From Spinellus fusiger (taxonomy: Eukaryota; Mucoromycota; Mucoromycetes; Mucorales; Phycomycetaceae), in the NCBI GenBank assembly GCA_025094145.1, contig JALLLS010000031.1, forward strand, positions 186,001 to 250,000: 64,000 nucleotides of DNA. Direction: 5' to 3'. The translations under genes and the position numbers were made by a program. Shown here piece by piece: positions 18,989 to 30,215 of the stretch. The notes beneath the pieces were generated by a model. That model did not search any database. It saw nothing but the letters and a program-made list of their open reading frames with translations, and had not been told where the DNA came from. The stretch's first letter is position 1; every line of letters begins with the position of its first letter.

Positions 18989-21232
18989 CTGCATATGATA
19001 GTGTAAAACGCTCTGTCATATGGGAGTTGCTGATGCCCTTTGTGTCTCAGCCGTTGCTCTTGCTACTACAGAATTTGTTTGATGACATTGTAGTGAATGT
19101 GACTCTGAAAAATGTAGCATCCCAGGACATTGCACCTAAATGAGGAGTCTTACAGGGTAGTATTCTTTCTCCATTCCTTTATTCTATTTTCATTAATACT
19201 CTTCCATGTTTCTTGAAGTTTGCTTTGGTATCCCCAATACTGGTTGGTATGCACCCACCTATCATGGGACAGTCCATTAATCTCTGTGCTTGAAATCCTT
19301 TCTCTTTTGCTTTCCCACAGGCAACTGTTCACACATTGCTTGACAAGTTACAGAGTTCCCTTCACAATCCTTTCCCTACTTCTACAGTTTCGGATGAATC
19401 TTCTGAGTTGTCAGATTCCTCTTACAGTCCGTCTTATGTCACTGTTACTTGGGCTCCTGTGAATTGTTTGTTGTATGCTGATGATGTGGCTCTTATGGGC
19501 TGCCCAGAAGATATACATCGAATGCTGGCACTTGCCAAAATTCACTTGACCCTCCTTGGTTACAAATGGAGTCCCTCCAAATGTGAAGTACTCAATGCCC
19601 TGGCCAATGTGCTGTTTTACCTCTATGGCAATGAGTTTCCAACCTGTGATACTTTCAAGTACCTTGGTATCCCCTTTTCACGTCAAGGTATTAACCAAGA
19701 TGCACTGTTCTCACACCCACAAGTCAAGGCAATTGCAGTAATGCAAAAGCTGAGAGGAATGGGTGTAAACATGTATGGCTTTGGGATTACAGCAGCCTTA
19801 AGAGCGTATACTGTTTTTGTTTGGCCTATTCTTGAGTATGGGTTGGCTATTTGTAATGTCAATAGACTAGGCATCTGCCTGCTACAAATCTGTCAGTCTG
19901 CTTGTCTGAGACTTTGTCTTGCTAGATCTGCTACTGCTAGGTTTGGAACAATCCAGGTTGCCCAATTAGCTGCCCTCCCTAACATATACTCTTGTTTTCT
20001 TTATCTGCAAGCCAAATTTGTTGAGCACACAGCTACCCTTCCTGAAGACACCCTCCTCTGGTGCCTTGTCCTGCAGCTTGAAGCACCCCAGAGTAAAGCC
20101 AGATGGATTAAGCTACGTGGCAATGTACTCTGGCAAAATGCTCAAAGAATAGGATGGGCTCACAACCCTCCTAAATATCCATTAAAAGTAGCTTATCTTG
20201 AACGTCTTCAAAGTGAAATTACTAGTCTAGTATGTGGCAAGAATCTGCTGGTGATGGTAGCCCATGGACTATGTAGACCTGTTTGGGATCCAAGTCTTCT
20301 ACCACCATGCATGCGCAAAGAAAGACATTGTCTACTAAAATGGAGGATTGCTTGGTTACCACCAACACCTTCAGTTCCTTGCCAATGTGGCCACCCATCT
20401 GCCAATTGAGACCACTTTCTCACTTGCACATTTGTTGACCATGAACGCTCCACATTCTTGTTCTTCTTAGTTCCTGCACCACCACAAGACGTTCATCCAA
20501 TTGACTATTGTCTAAATCTTCTGCCGTGCACAGCTAAGTCTTTTGTTAAATGGCAAGATCTTTGGCCCAGTTTGTTAATACTACTGCAAGCCATTGATCA
20601 AGCCACGTCTACTCAAGACTTTAAGGTAGAGCCATCAGCTGGTAGCTTGCTCATTGAGGCTGCTGATGGGTGTGTTGAGTGGGAACGCCAACGCCACTAT
20701 AGAGTGCAAAGACTCCTTCAGCAACAGACACTGTATCCTTACTTTTCCTCCAATATCTCCTCTACTAGCCATTCTTAACCCGTTTAGCAAAGCCAGAAGC
20801 TGCTAGTGTAGTTGCTGTATTTGTGTCCTCAGGATTGTCCAAGTTGCTCTAAGTATCCCTCATTGGATTTCGAATCGCCACAGGATGATGGTTATTTTTT
20901 TTGGTGTCCTGGTTTCCTTGCTGACTTTATGGCCTTTTGGATGTCTATTCATAATTCTCATTTTACCATCATTGTTGTAATCATGAAGACAACGGTAGCA
21001 GTCACAGACCGATTATTAAGTCATCTCCTTTCTACAACGTAATTCATAGCTAAGACACTGCATATTAAAGTCTACTGTACAGGCCATTATTATCAAGTAT
21101 CCTAAAACAGTAATAGATTATTCTCAATAACACAGTCACCTGTCTATTTATACTAAATAGACATGTCAAAATTGTTTTAATAAAAGTATCTCATTCTTGA
21201 GTCTGATTAATTCCCTTTCGAATTTAACAATC
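18989..21232 (+). pseudogene. Second LINE copy, 5'-truncated ORF2 and 3' UTR
   Basis: This copy begins mid-RT at TAYDSVKRSVIWELL, directly after LTR E. It continues with GVLQGSILSPFLYSIFINTLP, the catalytic LLYADDVALMG, and the thumb and C-terminal domains (19336-20409), ending in the zinc-knuckle-like PCQCGHPSAN..DHFLTC. It is broken by TGA at about 19141 (APK-stop-GVLQG, expected Arg) and by TGA at 20407, then continues to TAA at about 20778. An inserted or divergent segment lies at about 19200-19430. The protein is clearly diverged from the first LINE but of the same family, and the 3' UTRs align to about 21232. It encodes no functional product. Confidence 0.85.
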
Positions 21233-24200
21233 ATTTCTTATTTTTTATCATTTTTCTCTCATCTGAGGTTTTGTATTTCTCGGTCCTTCTGTTTCCCATT
21301 CATTTGCATTCTTTTTTTCACTTTCGTATTTGAAGTGTTTTAATGTTTATTCTATTTTTTCAAAAGTTCTCATAGGGTGGCTAACATGCCCAATGCGCGA
21401 ATAGCAATCAACACCCATAAATAAAAAATACTTTGAACTGTATTCCCACTTCCATCATAAATAAATTGATCCATGTTGAATGTTGAATCTTTTTTTTTAA
21501 AATAAATAAATAAATCCTGAAATTGCTGAAGCAATAACCAACAATGTGGTATTGCTCTCAAGAGCCACGCTTCTATTATTCTATAAATAGAATAAAAACT
21601 CTATCTTTACTACTTCATATTGTTCAAAAAATCAGAAACAAAAGGTATGTTTGTAATATAAGAAACATATTTCGCAAGGCTTTCTTCTATCTAATAGATA
21701 GATAGCTTATATACCTTTTCTATCTGATACATTAGTCTATATAAAATTACAAAAGCAATCTCTTCTAAAAAGAGTGTCAAGAATGTTGAGGACATTAACC
21801 CTCACATTCCAAGAGACATTGCTATTGCAGAATTAGATTAAATTAACATATTCTGAAAAGTATATAAGTAGTTATAATTATTGTAGTATAGAACTTTGAG
21901 AAATACAACTCTTTTATTACCAAACACACCTTTTGTCCCTGATCGTTTCTGAACAATAGGAAGGACTACTAGCATATATTAATATGCCAGGGATCAAATA
22001 CTTTCATATTTGTAATAATATCTTTCTAAGCTACGTAATGATATTATATTTTCTTTCTTAAGGGTGGGCAATGTCAAACACAGCATCAGAAAAAACTTCT
22101 CCACCAAGGGCGGGTTACTACCACATTTTTGGTTTTCATTTCAGCAACTTTAGGACTGCATGTCGTTTGTTGTATCCAGAATCAACACAGAGACATGTCT
22201 AACATAAGTAGCACCAATCAATTGCATTAACACTGACAAGTAATTAGGGTCATGTGTGTAGACTCGACTATAGGAGACACATAAGTGTAACTATGGCAAT
22301 TGATTAGTATATAAAGAGTTGTATATTCCACTAAATAAAAGCAATCTATTCTTGAATAAAGTCCTGTCATTTCTACAGTCTCTTTATTCTTTAGTTCGGA
22401 TAAAACAATATTTCTCAAAGACTTCATTCTATGAATCTCAAGACTACTTATATACATCTTCTAAGACATAACTGATATAGGACTAATTACTCAACAGCAT
22501 TCTCTTTAAAAATCCATGGGTAATAGTCTTTCCTTAATAGACTTCCAGGGACAGAATATATTTTTATTTGCAACAATATGATATAATTTTATTACTGAAC
22601 GTAATATTTGTTTTACTGGACAATAAATTATTAGTTTGGACCTTATGTCGTAGGACCACTTTCTAAAAGAAAGAAAAGAAAAAAGAAAGAAGGATACTCA
22701 TCAGCTATAGTTCAGAGTAGCCAAAAGAAGAAAGTTACCATGTACGTCAGACACTCACAAGAGACATTCTACCATCGACACCCTCTCATTCTATTATTGA
22801 CACAGTCTCTTTAGACCCAAGAAGCCACTAGAGACAATAGCATATCAATACATTATATAAATAAAACAAAGAATGTACAATATGCTTGTAGAATTAGTCT
22901 AGAGTTCTTACATGTATTTGGCTTTTATTAGGAAACTATAGTATTTTTCTTCAGGTACTTATCTCACCAGAAGAATGACAACCAAGACATCTTTATGTGA
23001 TGCTGGTTTGAAGTCTGATGATTCACCTGTTTTGAAATATCTGGCTCACAACATCAATACTATAGCCTTTCTCTAATACGTGCACTTTCCAAGTATATCT
23101 TGACCTATTCACTCTAAAGTGGAGATGGCTGCCAATACATGTCTTACACTCCAAGCCTCCAGACTCATCCCCCTTCTTCTCTCTAGTTACTGCTGGAGCC
23201 TCAGTTGAATAACTAATGGCAGCATATGGTACAGACAAACTATCTAAAATGCGATTAAGTGTGTCTGTTGGATATTGTTATGCGAAATAGATTGCAATGT
23301 CTATAAAGCATTCACAATCACCCAATCTTAGAGTAAGAACCTGTAATGGATAATTAGCAAATCTCTCTTTTTCTTCTCATGTATAAGAGTGTCTTTGAAC
23401 ACTTTGATCAATTTTATCATTCATTACCAATATACTTTCCACACTCAACTATTTCTTGGCATTTCAAGCAATAACACCACTTGCCATAAAAAGTATTCTC
23501 TTTTGACTTTCTTTTATAAACTACTGTTTATACTGAGTGAAAAAGTGGCTTTTTCTCTTATTTTCCTGATATGATAACTCACCATCAGGATGGCTGTTTT
23601 ACAATCATCCATAATCTATCCATAGTAACACATTAGAAGGTAACAATCCTGGTCCACAGATAAAGCCCCATGTTCAGATAATAGTTACACCCGTGATAAT
23701 AATAAAGTAATACTTTTAGTCATTGTTTCTTTCTTTCTTATTTCCTTCCACTGCTTCTTCTTCTACTGGTGCTTTTAAGCAAAAAAGAACATCGGCCACC
23801 TACTTTGATGAAGAAGATTTAAGAAGAAAGAAATAAGTCCCCTTGTTCAATTCTTCCATTCCATTTCTCACGATAAAAATGTGATTGAATCATGCGTTGT
23901 GCCTCACAGAATCTCTCTTTCATGACCTTTCTTTTTTTTCTTTCATAAAATACTTACACAGTGAAACCTATATTGGGTTTTGATACAAGGGAAAGGAGGA
24001 CCGATAAATACCGCACGAGTGTTTTATTGATTATTTTACTGTTTTCTCTTCTATTATTGCTATTGCTATTATTGCTATTGCTGGGGTGTACATTAGTGCT
24101 ATTGGACCTCTTCCCTATTGACACAAGAGAAACTATCTATTCTTGAAGAAGAGTGGGTTGATTTATAGTTTTCTTTATTCTCTATTCTTTCTTTCTCCCC
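21233..24200. other. AT-rich, repeat-derived stretch; no confident gene
   Basis: It contains decayed LTR-like sequence (21621-21955 and around 22300-22560). A 34-codon stretch on the minus strand (about 21474-21370) would encode a small hydrophobic peptide ending LWVLIAIRALGMLATL. A possible terminal exon on the plus strand around 23780-23837 would end TYFDEEDLRRKK. Neither can be tied to a known family. A (TAT)n/(TGC)n tract lies at about 24040-24085. Confidence 0.35.
21621..21955. repeat. Inverted pair of degenerate LTR ends
   Basis: The left end TGTTCAAAAAATCAG... and the right end ...CTGATCGTTTCTGAACA are imperfect inverted repeats about 55 bp long (shared ACAAAAGG, GTGTTTG and TATTTC blocks). 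Both resemble the gypsy LTR terminus at 1721 (TGTTAAGAATCAG...ACAAAAGG). The simplest reading is two related LTRs in opposite orientation; a MITE with long terminal inverted repeats is the alternative. No clear target duplication is seen. Confidence 0.55.
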
Positions 24201-24734
24201 ATGACATGGTATAAAATCCACACCAGCCCATTGGACCCTACGCCCCACTCTTCACCTACGCTGATGCAACCAAGTCCAACTACAACCAGACAGAGGCAGA
24301 CTATCTATTTCACATGGCTTGTGTTTATGCACGCTAGTTGGGTTCCATTTGACGCAAGTAACCAATACAAATTAGAACAGACTCTCAGTCTAGGAGGTAC
24401 CTTTGTTGATGTTCAAGATTCCCATTTCCCCGGTGTTAAACGAGTCCGTGTCTTTCCCAAGTTTAACTATTTAAGTTATCTCGGTGTAAAATACCGTCTA
24501 TCGCGAGTCATGCAGCCAGATGCTTGGTTTGAGCCATTGGAATGCAAAGATGTGTTATTGGCCCACTTCTTCAGCGATCACCGTCTTTGTCAGTACCAAC
24601 AGAGCCAGGATGAAGATGATGCACATGACACACCCTTGTTTCTTCTACAGCCTAGGGAGAAGTCTCTCTTTTGTTTACCAAATTACCCAAGGACAGAATC
24701 GTACGCATTGACATCAGCCTGCCCAGTTCCTTAA
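24201..24734 (+). CDS. Conserved-looking hypothetical protein
   Basis: A 177-aa ORF from the ATG at 24201 to TAA at 24732-24734 with coding-like composition. The N-terminal 40 residues are Pro/Thr/Ser-rich. The core (about 42-115) is aromatic and basic (TWLVFMHASWVPFD, KLEQTL, VRVFPKFNYLSYLGVKYRLSRV). The W..WVPFD...LEQTL...V pattern faintly recalls a WWE-type peptide-binding domain, but this is a guess. An acidic segment QSQDEDDAHD follows. No catalytic motif, signal peptide or membrane segment is visible. It could be one exon of a longer gene. It lies alone between repeats and the Snm1/Rpr2 gene, on the same strand. Confidence 0.55.
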   Translation: MTWYKIHTSPLDPTPHSSPTLMQPSPTTTRQRQTIYFTWLVFMHASWVPFDASNQYKLEQTLSLGGTFVDVQDSHFPGVKRVRVFPKFNYLSYLGVKYRLSRVMQPDAWFEPLECKDVLLAHFFSDHRLCQYQQSQDEDDAHDTPLFLLQPREKSLFCLPNYPRTESYALTSACPVP

Positions 24735-25211
24735 ATATCATTCTTTTTTGTTTTTTGTTTTTGCATTTCTTTGCTCTGGCAAGGAAAGAAAAGAAAAGAA
24801 AAAGGGGTTCCTTTTTCTTTTCTATTTTCCTATGTATATAGCACTGTGTTTTATAATATCTTCATTTCTGTTTATTTTATAGTGATAAACTAATCCAATG
24901 CTTATGGAGAGCCTCCACCAGAGATTCTTTCTTATGTTATATAGTTGTGTATAGAGGATATTATCAGTGGATTTGTAGTAGGTAGACAGAGCAGCCAATG
25001 CATATTTACTGTTCTGAAAGGATCCACAGCTCAATTAACAAGTAATTGTATCGACGTAAGAGCATACACACGATATACTCTTCATTATGGAGTGGTAGAG
25101 GGGCAACTATCTTATGAATGAAGTCTGAGCTGAACATTCTCATCCAACATAAGAAAGAGAGAGAGAGAGAGAGAAAGACACCCGCACAAGCCACAGCACT
25201 TCTTTCTGTCC

Positions 25212-25808
25212 ATGGCAACTCATCAACAAACAGCTCGATTAGACTTTCTTCACAAAGCAAGCCTTACACTATTGGTGGCATGTCCTTCTCTTTCTCGCTT
25301 CTATAGGAGTGAGTTCCAGCAGTCACTCAAAAACTTTGAGGTGACAGCAGCCAAGAGTATTGACCGACAGGCATGTCCTCGGTGTGGACAGATCTATGTG
25401 CCTGGTCTTCATACCACTGTACGACTGCACTCTACAAAGAAGAAAAAGACTTCCACTAGAAATGCCAATCAAGTGAGATACCAGTGCCATGCGTGTCACT
25501 ACACTAGACTGTTGGAGGGAACGTCAAAGGGTCAACTCATCCCTAGTGCACGTACAGGAGGCACTTCTCGCAACTTGACTCCCGCTGGGGTGACTGCCAA
25601 ACCACCAGCACCACCCACTCATCCCCATGCACATCCCAAGAAGTCACCCCTCATCCAACCTAAAGTAGCAGTCACAACTGCATCCGCTTCACCCATACCT
25701 GCGAAAAAGAAAGGAAAAAAGAATACATTACAGGCATTATTAGCCAAAAGTAAACAAAACAATGGAACACAGAAGCTTGGTCTTGATGACTTTCTATCAG
25801 GCCTGTAA
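25212..25808 (+). CDS. RNase P/MRP subunit, Rpr2/Snm1/Rpp21 family
   Basis: 198 aa, single exon, ATG at 25212, TAA at 25806. The N-terminal helix region (DFLHKASLTLLVACPSLSRFYRS) is followed by a zinc ribbon with C55-x2-C58 (CPRCGQIYVPGLHTTVRL) and C92-x2-C95 (CHAC). This is the family layout: a helix pair, CxxCxxxLxPGxxxxVR, then a second CxxC. The family binds the RNA of RNase P (Rpr2/Rpp21) or RNase MRP (Snm1) in the nucleus and nucleolus and helps tRNA or rRNA processing. The C-terminal half is a basic, Pro/Lys-rich tail ending GLDDFLSGL, longer than in many relatives. Assignment to the family is firm; Rpr2 versus Snm1 is open. Confidence 0.85.
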   Translation: MATHQQTARLDFLHKASLTLLVACPSLSRFYRSEFQQSLKNFEVTAAKSIDRQACPRCGQIYVPGLHTTVRLHSTKKKKTSTRNANQVRYQCHACHYTRLLEGTSKGQLIPSARTGGTSRNLTPAGVTAKPPAPPTHPHAHPKKSPLIQPKVAVTTASASPIPAKKKGKKNTLQALLAKSKQNNGTQKLGLDDFLSGL

Positions 25809-26775
25809 TTCTATTGGACTATTTTATGTTATTGTTATTGTTGTTATTGTTGTTGTTGTTGTTGTTGTGGTAGTGGTAGTGGTGGTGGGTATCTTGAACA
25901 AGAGCATGGTAACCCTTCTTCACACTCCAATCATCATCAACAACAATTCATACTCCATTATCACACCCAATACAATATCTTCTTGTAGCCTAGCAACTGA
26001 TACCAGATACGAGTGAAACACATCAAATCCACATATGGACAACACCTGATTTGTTTTTATGTTTTTTTTTTGTAACCTAGCAACCCAACCATAATAACAA
26101 ATGAACTTTATCAATATTAATTTTATTAGAATGATCCAATGCCTAAGGAATCAGCAAAAGATGAATTCATTTATCAGTGAGAAAATAAAGTACATAAAGA
26201 AAGAGTGTACACTGAAAAGATGAGAAGAGTGAAGAAAAGAAAGAGGTGTCTTTTTTTGTTTGTTTATATTGTTCTTCATGCGACACCCCTCTATTGACAC
26301 GAGGAAGGAGAATTCTATCTTGTAGAATGTATATAAAATGTAACCCAATGGATGAAGGATATATATATATGTGTGCATGCGTGTGTGTGTGTATGTGTGG
26401 ATCAATGGGTAAAGATATATACATAGACAGAAGGTGGAGGAAAGAATGACAGAAAAAAAGAGGCCTTTTTTAAAATAAAATAAAAAACCTGCGTACAAGA
26501 AACCAATAAAAAGAATTGTGATCATAAAAAGATGTAAGTTTACATCTTTGTACACATCTATGGACATGCACATTCACATCCATGTCCATAGGTGTGCGGA
26601 TATAAATAGAGAAAGAAAGTAATTGAAGAATAGACACGCAGACAGGGACAAGTGGAGATGGACACATACACAGACAGATGGAGAGACAGATGGAGAGACG
26701 GACAGATTGATAGAAAGAGACAGGCAGACACACAGATAAATAGATAGATGGAATGATAGATAGATAAAACAAGGT
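25809..26775. other. Intergenic, microsatellite-rich
   Basis: It contains (GTT)n and (GTGGTA)n at 25840-25890, (TG)n at 26369-26400, and GATA/GACA-type tracts at 26650-26765. It is the 3' region shared by convergent genes (Rpr2/Snm1-like and SAM-HMG). The overlapping ORFs here are compositional. Confidence 0.5.
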
Positions 26776-28734
26776 TCATGACTTGTTACTCTTTGGGGTG
26801 ACAGGTAAAGAATTCCCATTTGACCTGCTACTACCAGCGCTTGGACTCTTTATGCCCTGATGTGTGTTATTGTTACTACTATGGGAGGTATTCAATGTGG
26901 AAGGAGCAACATCATTTAAAATGCAATACGGATAGTTTCTGTGTTCAGTGATAGAAGGGCTAGTAGTAGTAGATGTAGTAGATGTAGTACGGGATTCCAG
27001 ATTGTTCAACATGTCTAGTGCATTGTTCCCAACACTAGGAGTAGGAATAGAAGAGGTAGAAGAGGTAGGAGGAGAGACAGTAGGAGAGACAGTAGGAGTA
27101 ACAGTGGGTGTGGGTGTAGGAGTAAGCGTAGGAGTAGGGGCACATATAGAAAGATCTGTTGAGTCAAGCGCCAATAATGCCTGTCCCCTCTTCTCATGCC
27201 CACGTCTTTTCCGAGGCTTTCCTACAGGTCGATCTACCAAAGATAAAATTAAAGTACCACATTAATAAGACTCTTTCTTGTGTATTTTCTTTTTCTTTTT
27301 CTTTTTCTTTTACTATTACCAGCTGCCTCGTGTTTCTCTTTGAATTCTGATGTATATGTTTGGTATTTCTAAACAAAACATGTTAGCCAACTGTAATTCT
27401 TATATAGGATATCTTATATACAAATATATTATATATATTATATATACTGTATATATTATAGATACTGTATATATTATAGATAGATATTATAGATAGGTGG
27501 ATCTATGGATGGCTTGTTAGTCTGACATTTACTTTAAACTCATCTGTCTTTTGGTATTCTTCAAGCATCTTCTGATAGTGCATTCTCGCCTGCATAGCAT
27601 CCACTTCATAGTTCTCTTTCTCTTTCTGATTCAAATTCTTCCATCGATCACCCACCAATTTAGCCAACTCAGTAAAAGACATATTATGAGACCGCAGTTC
27701 ATCACGCACACGGTTTGAAAACATAACATACGCTGAAGCTGGTTTGACAGGTGAGTTTCTATCGGGTTTGGCGTGGCGTTGGTATTTGCGCTTCCAGGGA
27801 CGACCTGTACCATCGCTTGGAAGAGTGTCGTCTTCAGTGGACGACATGCCACTTGTGCCAGTCCCCAGAGGTGCATGGCTATTGCTGAGTGCAAGAGAAG
27901 AAGACATGGGCGATGGGAGATGATAGGGTACTGCTGTGTCATGGCGATAGGGCAGTGCGGTAGAAGAACAGTGCTCTGCTTCTCCAAGTGTCATGACTTC
28001 TTTAGGTGTAGATGGATTAGGAAGGGTGTTTGTGGTTTTCATGGATCTGTCTGTTGTATGAGACACTGTCACTGCTGTTGCTACTGTTCCACGGGTCTCC
28101 CGAGAGCTTTCGATGGAGTTGGGTCTTGTATTTCCTGGACTGGTAATGGTTCTTTGATAGGATACCATATCATGTTCTGTCATTATTGATTTTCCAAGAT
28201 GCCAGTCATATTCATAAGGAGTGTCGTACTTTGTAGAAATGGAACGAAAAGAGGCTTCGTTGTTGCTGTCTGTTGACATTGAAGGGTCTACATTGATATG
28301 AAGTGGTGTTGTAGGAGGAAATCCTTTTGCATTATGAATAGCCCGTTGCAATAACTAGAGAATAACAATAATCATAACAGCAGAAAGCATTGTACTCAGG
28401 ATGTTTCTTATTGAGCAGACGTATTAAAATACAATACCTACTCGTCGATGTCCTCTTTTTACACATAGCTCTACTAAGTCTTTTTCAGTTACTTCAAATA
28501 ACTGAATGCAAAAATGATTAGTCAGATCCAGTCAAAAGAGGGAGATATTCCACAGTGAGCAACCCTTACTGATTCCAACCGATCGAATCCTTCTTCTATG
28601 AGTACATTGTAATATTGACTCAAATTGTAATTCTCCAAAAGAACTTGGACTTGTTGTCTTTCGATGAATTTACGTTCCTGTTCTTTCTGGTGTAACTGTA
28701 AGTGTGTAGGTGTAGAATTTGATGGAGGTGACAT
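26776..28734 (-). CDS. SAM-domain plus HMG-box transcription factor
   Basis: 517 aa from five exons: 28734-28570, 28501-28442, 28354-27533, 27368-27320 and 27233-26776. All introns are GT-AG and phases agree. The 49-nt fourth exon is needed to restore frame, and its upstream intron has a CTAAC branch site. A SAM domain (about 22-82) is built from three exons: VLLENYNLSQYYNVLIEEGFDRLES, LFEVTEKDLVELCVKRGHRR, LLQRAI. The HMG box (about 275-345) reads VKPASAYVMFSNRVRDELR, then FTELAKLVGDRWKNL and the following NYEVDAMQARMHYQKMLEEY. A basic KPRKRRGHEKR segment and a Thr/Pro/Ser-rich tail follow. It is probably a nuclear DNA-binding regulator; SAM suggests oligomerisation. Mating-type genes also carry HMG boxes, but no neighbouring helicase or TPT gene supports a sex-locus call. 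The start could lie further upstream. Confidence 0.85.
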
Positions 28735-29742
28735 TGATATAGGAATATTAAAGAGCAGTCGTAGAGGTGCCCTAGCAGTTGGGAAGAGTGAATTAAAAAG
28801 AGTTCTTTCTCTTGGGCGTCAGAGTGATCTCTATTCTGAGCAGAAAATATATCTAAGGCAGTAAAATAAGCCTACTGAGATGAGTCTTTTTTTTTTTTTT
28901 TTTTCTTCTTCTTCTTTCATCAATGCCAGAGCTGTATGATAAATACCTAAACAAGTCTAGCACAAAGTAAGCTGTACTAATAAATGTATTTTTTGGCTGG
29001 GCTGGTTTTTCTTTTTCCTTTACTAAAGTGCAAGTAGAAAAGAAGGAAAGAAAGTAAAAAAAAAGTGAAAAGGAAAATTGAATAGAGGGAAGAAAGAGGA
29101 AAAAATAAAAGTAAGAAAAAGATACACTAATAAGTGGTTATCATTAGTGTGTGTGTGTGGGTGTGAGCGTCTGTTGCTGTAGTTTATTAGTGTGATTAGT
29201 GTTGGAGCTATTTAAATTACTATGTAAAATGATAATTTTTTTTATTATTATTTATTTTCTATTTTTTCTATTTTTATTATTATTATTTATTATGTATTGT
29301 TTTTATTATTGTTTTTATTATTATTTATTATTGTTTTTATTATTATTTATTATTAGTTGCTGGTGCATTTTATCTGTTCATCCCAGTGATTTCTACCAGA
29401 GTGGGCTCAGACTAGGTCTTGGGCCCTGAACAAGTGACATTTCGACAGGAGGAAAAGATAGACGATGGAAAGACTCCACTTGCCTCGACAAACGCCTGTG
29501 TGGACTTCTATGAGGAGTTGGGAGGTCATTTAAAAGGCGTTTCTTTCTCTCTCTGACTGAGCAAATGGAACTGTGATCCTAGAGCCTGCATCCTTTCTCT
29601 AAACGGCCATTCAATCCATAGAAGCTATAGAATGTAAAAGAAGACAATAGAACATATCATATTCTCTTTATTTAGAAATACGATGTCTGGTCTACAGACT
29701 TGGGGCCTAATTGAATATCCGAATGCGTTAGAACTGGAGTGT

Positions 29743-29798
29743 TGTGATCTTAATGCTGTGATCTTAATGCTGTGATCTTAATGCTGTGATTTTAATAC
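29743..29798. repeat. 14-bp tandem repeat, four copies
   Basis: The unit TGTGATCTTAATGC is repeated exactly three times, with a fourth diverged copy. Confidence 0.9.
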
Positions 29799-30044
29799 TG
29801 TAGTGCCTTTTTATTGTCGTGATGTGCAGTTGTTTTGGGGGCGCTTTTCACAGTTCAATGTCCTTGAAATATGGCCAAAACAAAAGTGCAAAAGTAACAT
29901 AGCATTCCTTTGTTATGGCCAATTTTCACAAAGGGTCTAATTACTTTTAAAGCGGACAAGCAAGATCAAAAGGCTTCTATGCATTCTAAATTCAACGCAT
30001 CCCCTTTACTGGCAGAGTCAAGGATTAAAGTCTTATTCTAAAGA

Positions 30045-30124
30045 TATCAACCTACAATGTTAAGAAATAAACAGTTCAGTATCAACCTACAGTGTTAAGA
30101 AATAAACAGTTCAGTATCAACTTA
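30045..30124. repeat. 35-bp tandem duplication upstream of the C2H2 gene
   Basis: Units at 30045-30079 and 30080-30114 differ by one base (CAATG versus CAGTG), and a third partial unit follows. It lies about 90 bp from the C2H2 start codon, so it may carry duplicated promoter sites. Confidence 0.9.
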
Positions 30125-30215
30125 CCCCTGATTCAATGATCCTTCTAAATAACATTATCTCCTTTCTGATAGAGGGTCTTTTCTTGTTACTGTGCTCTTT
30201 ATCGCTTTATTCATC

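Larger units (their letters stand above)
28735..30215. other. Intergenic between divergent regulators
   Basis: A poly(T) run (28887-28904), a TTA-rich tract (29225-29360), four copies of a 14-bp unit (29743-29798) and a 35-bp direct repeat (30045-30124) fall here. The stretch must hold the promoters of the SAM-HMG gene (minus) and the C2H2 gene (plus). No gene is recognised. Confidence 0.5.

Noticed and set aside
26776..28734. Sex locus (sexM/sexP) HMG gene
   Set aside because: The protein has a SAM domain, and the neighbours are an Rpr2/Snm1 protein and a C2H2 factor, not the helicase and TPT genes expected at a mucoralean sex locus.
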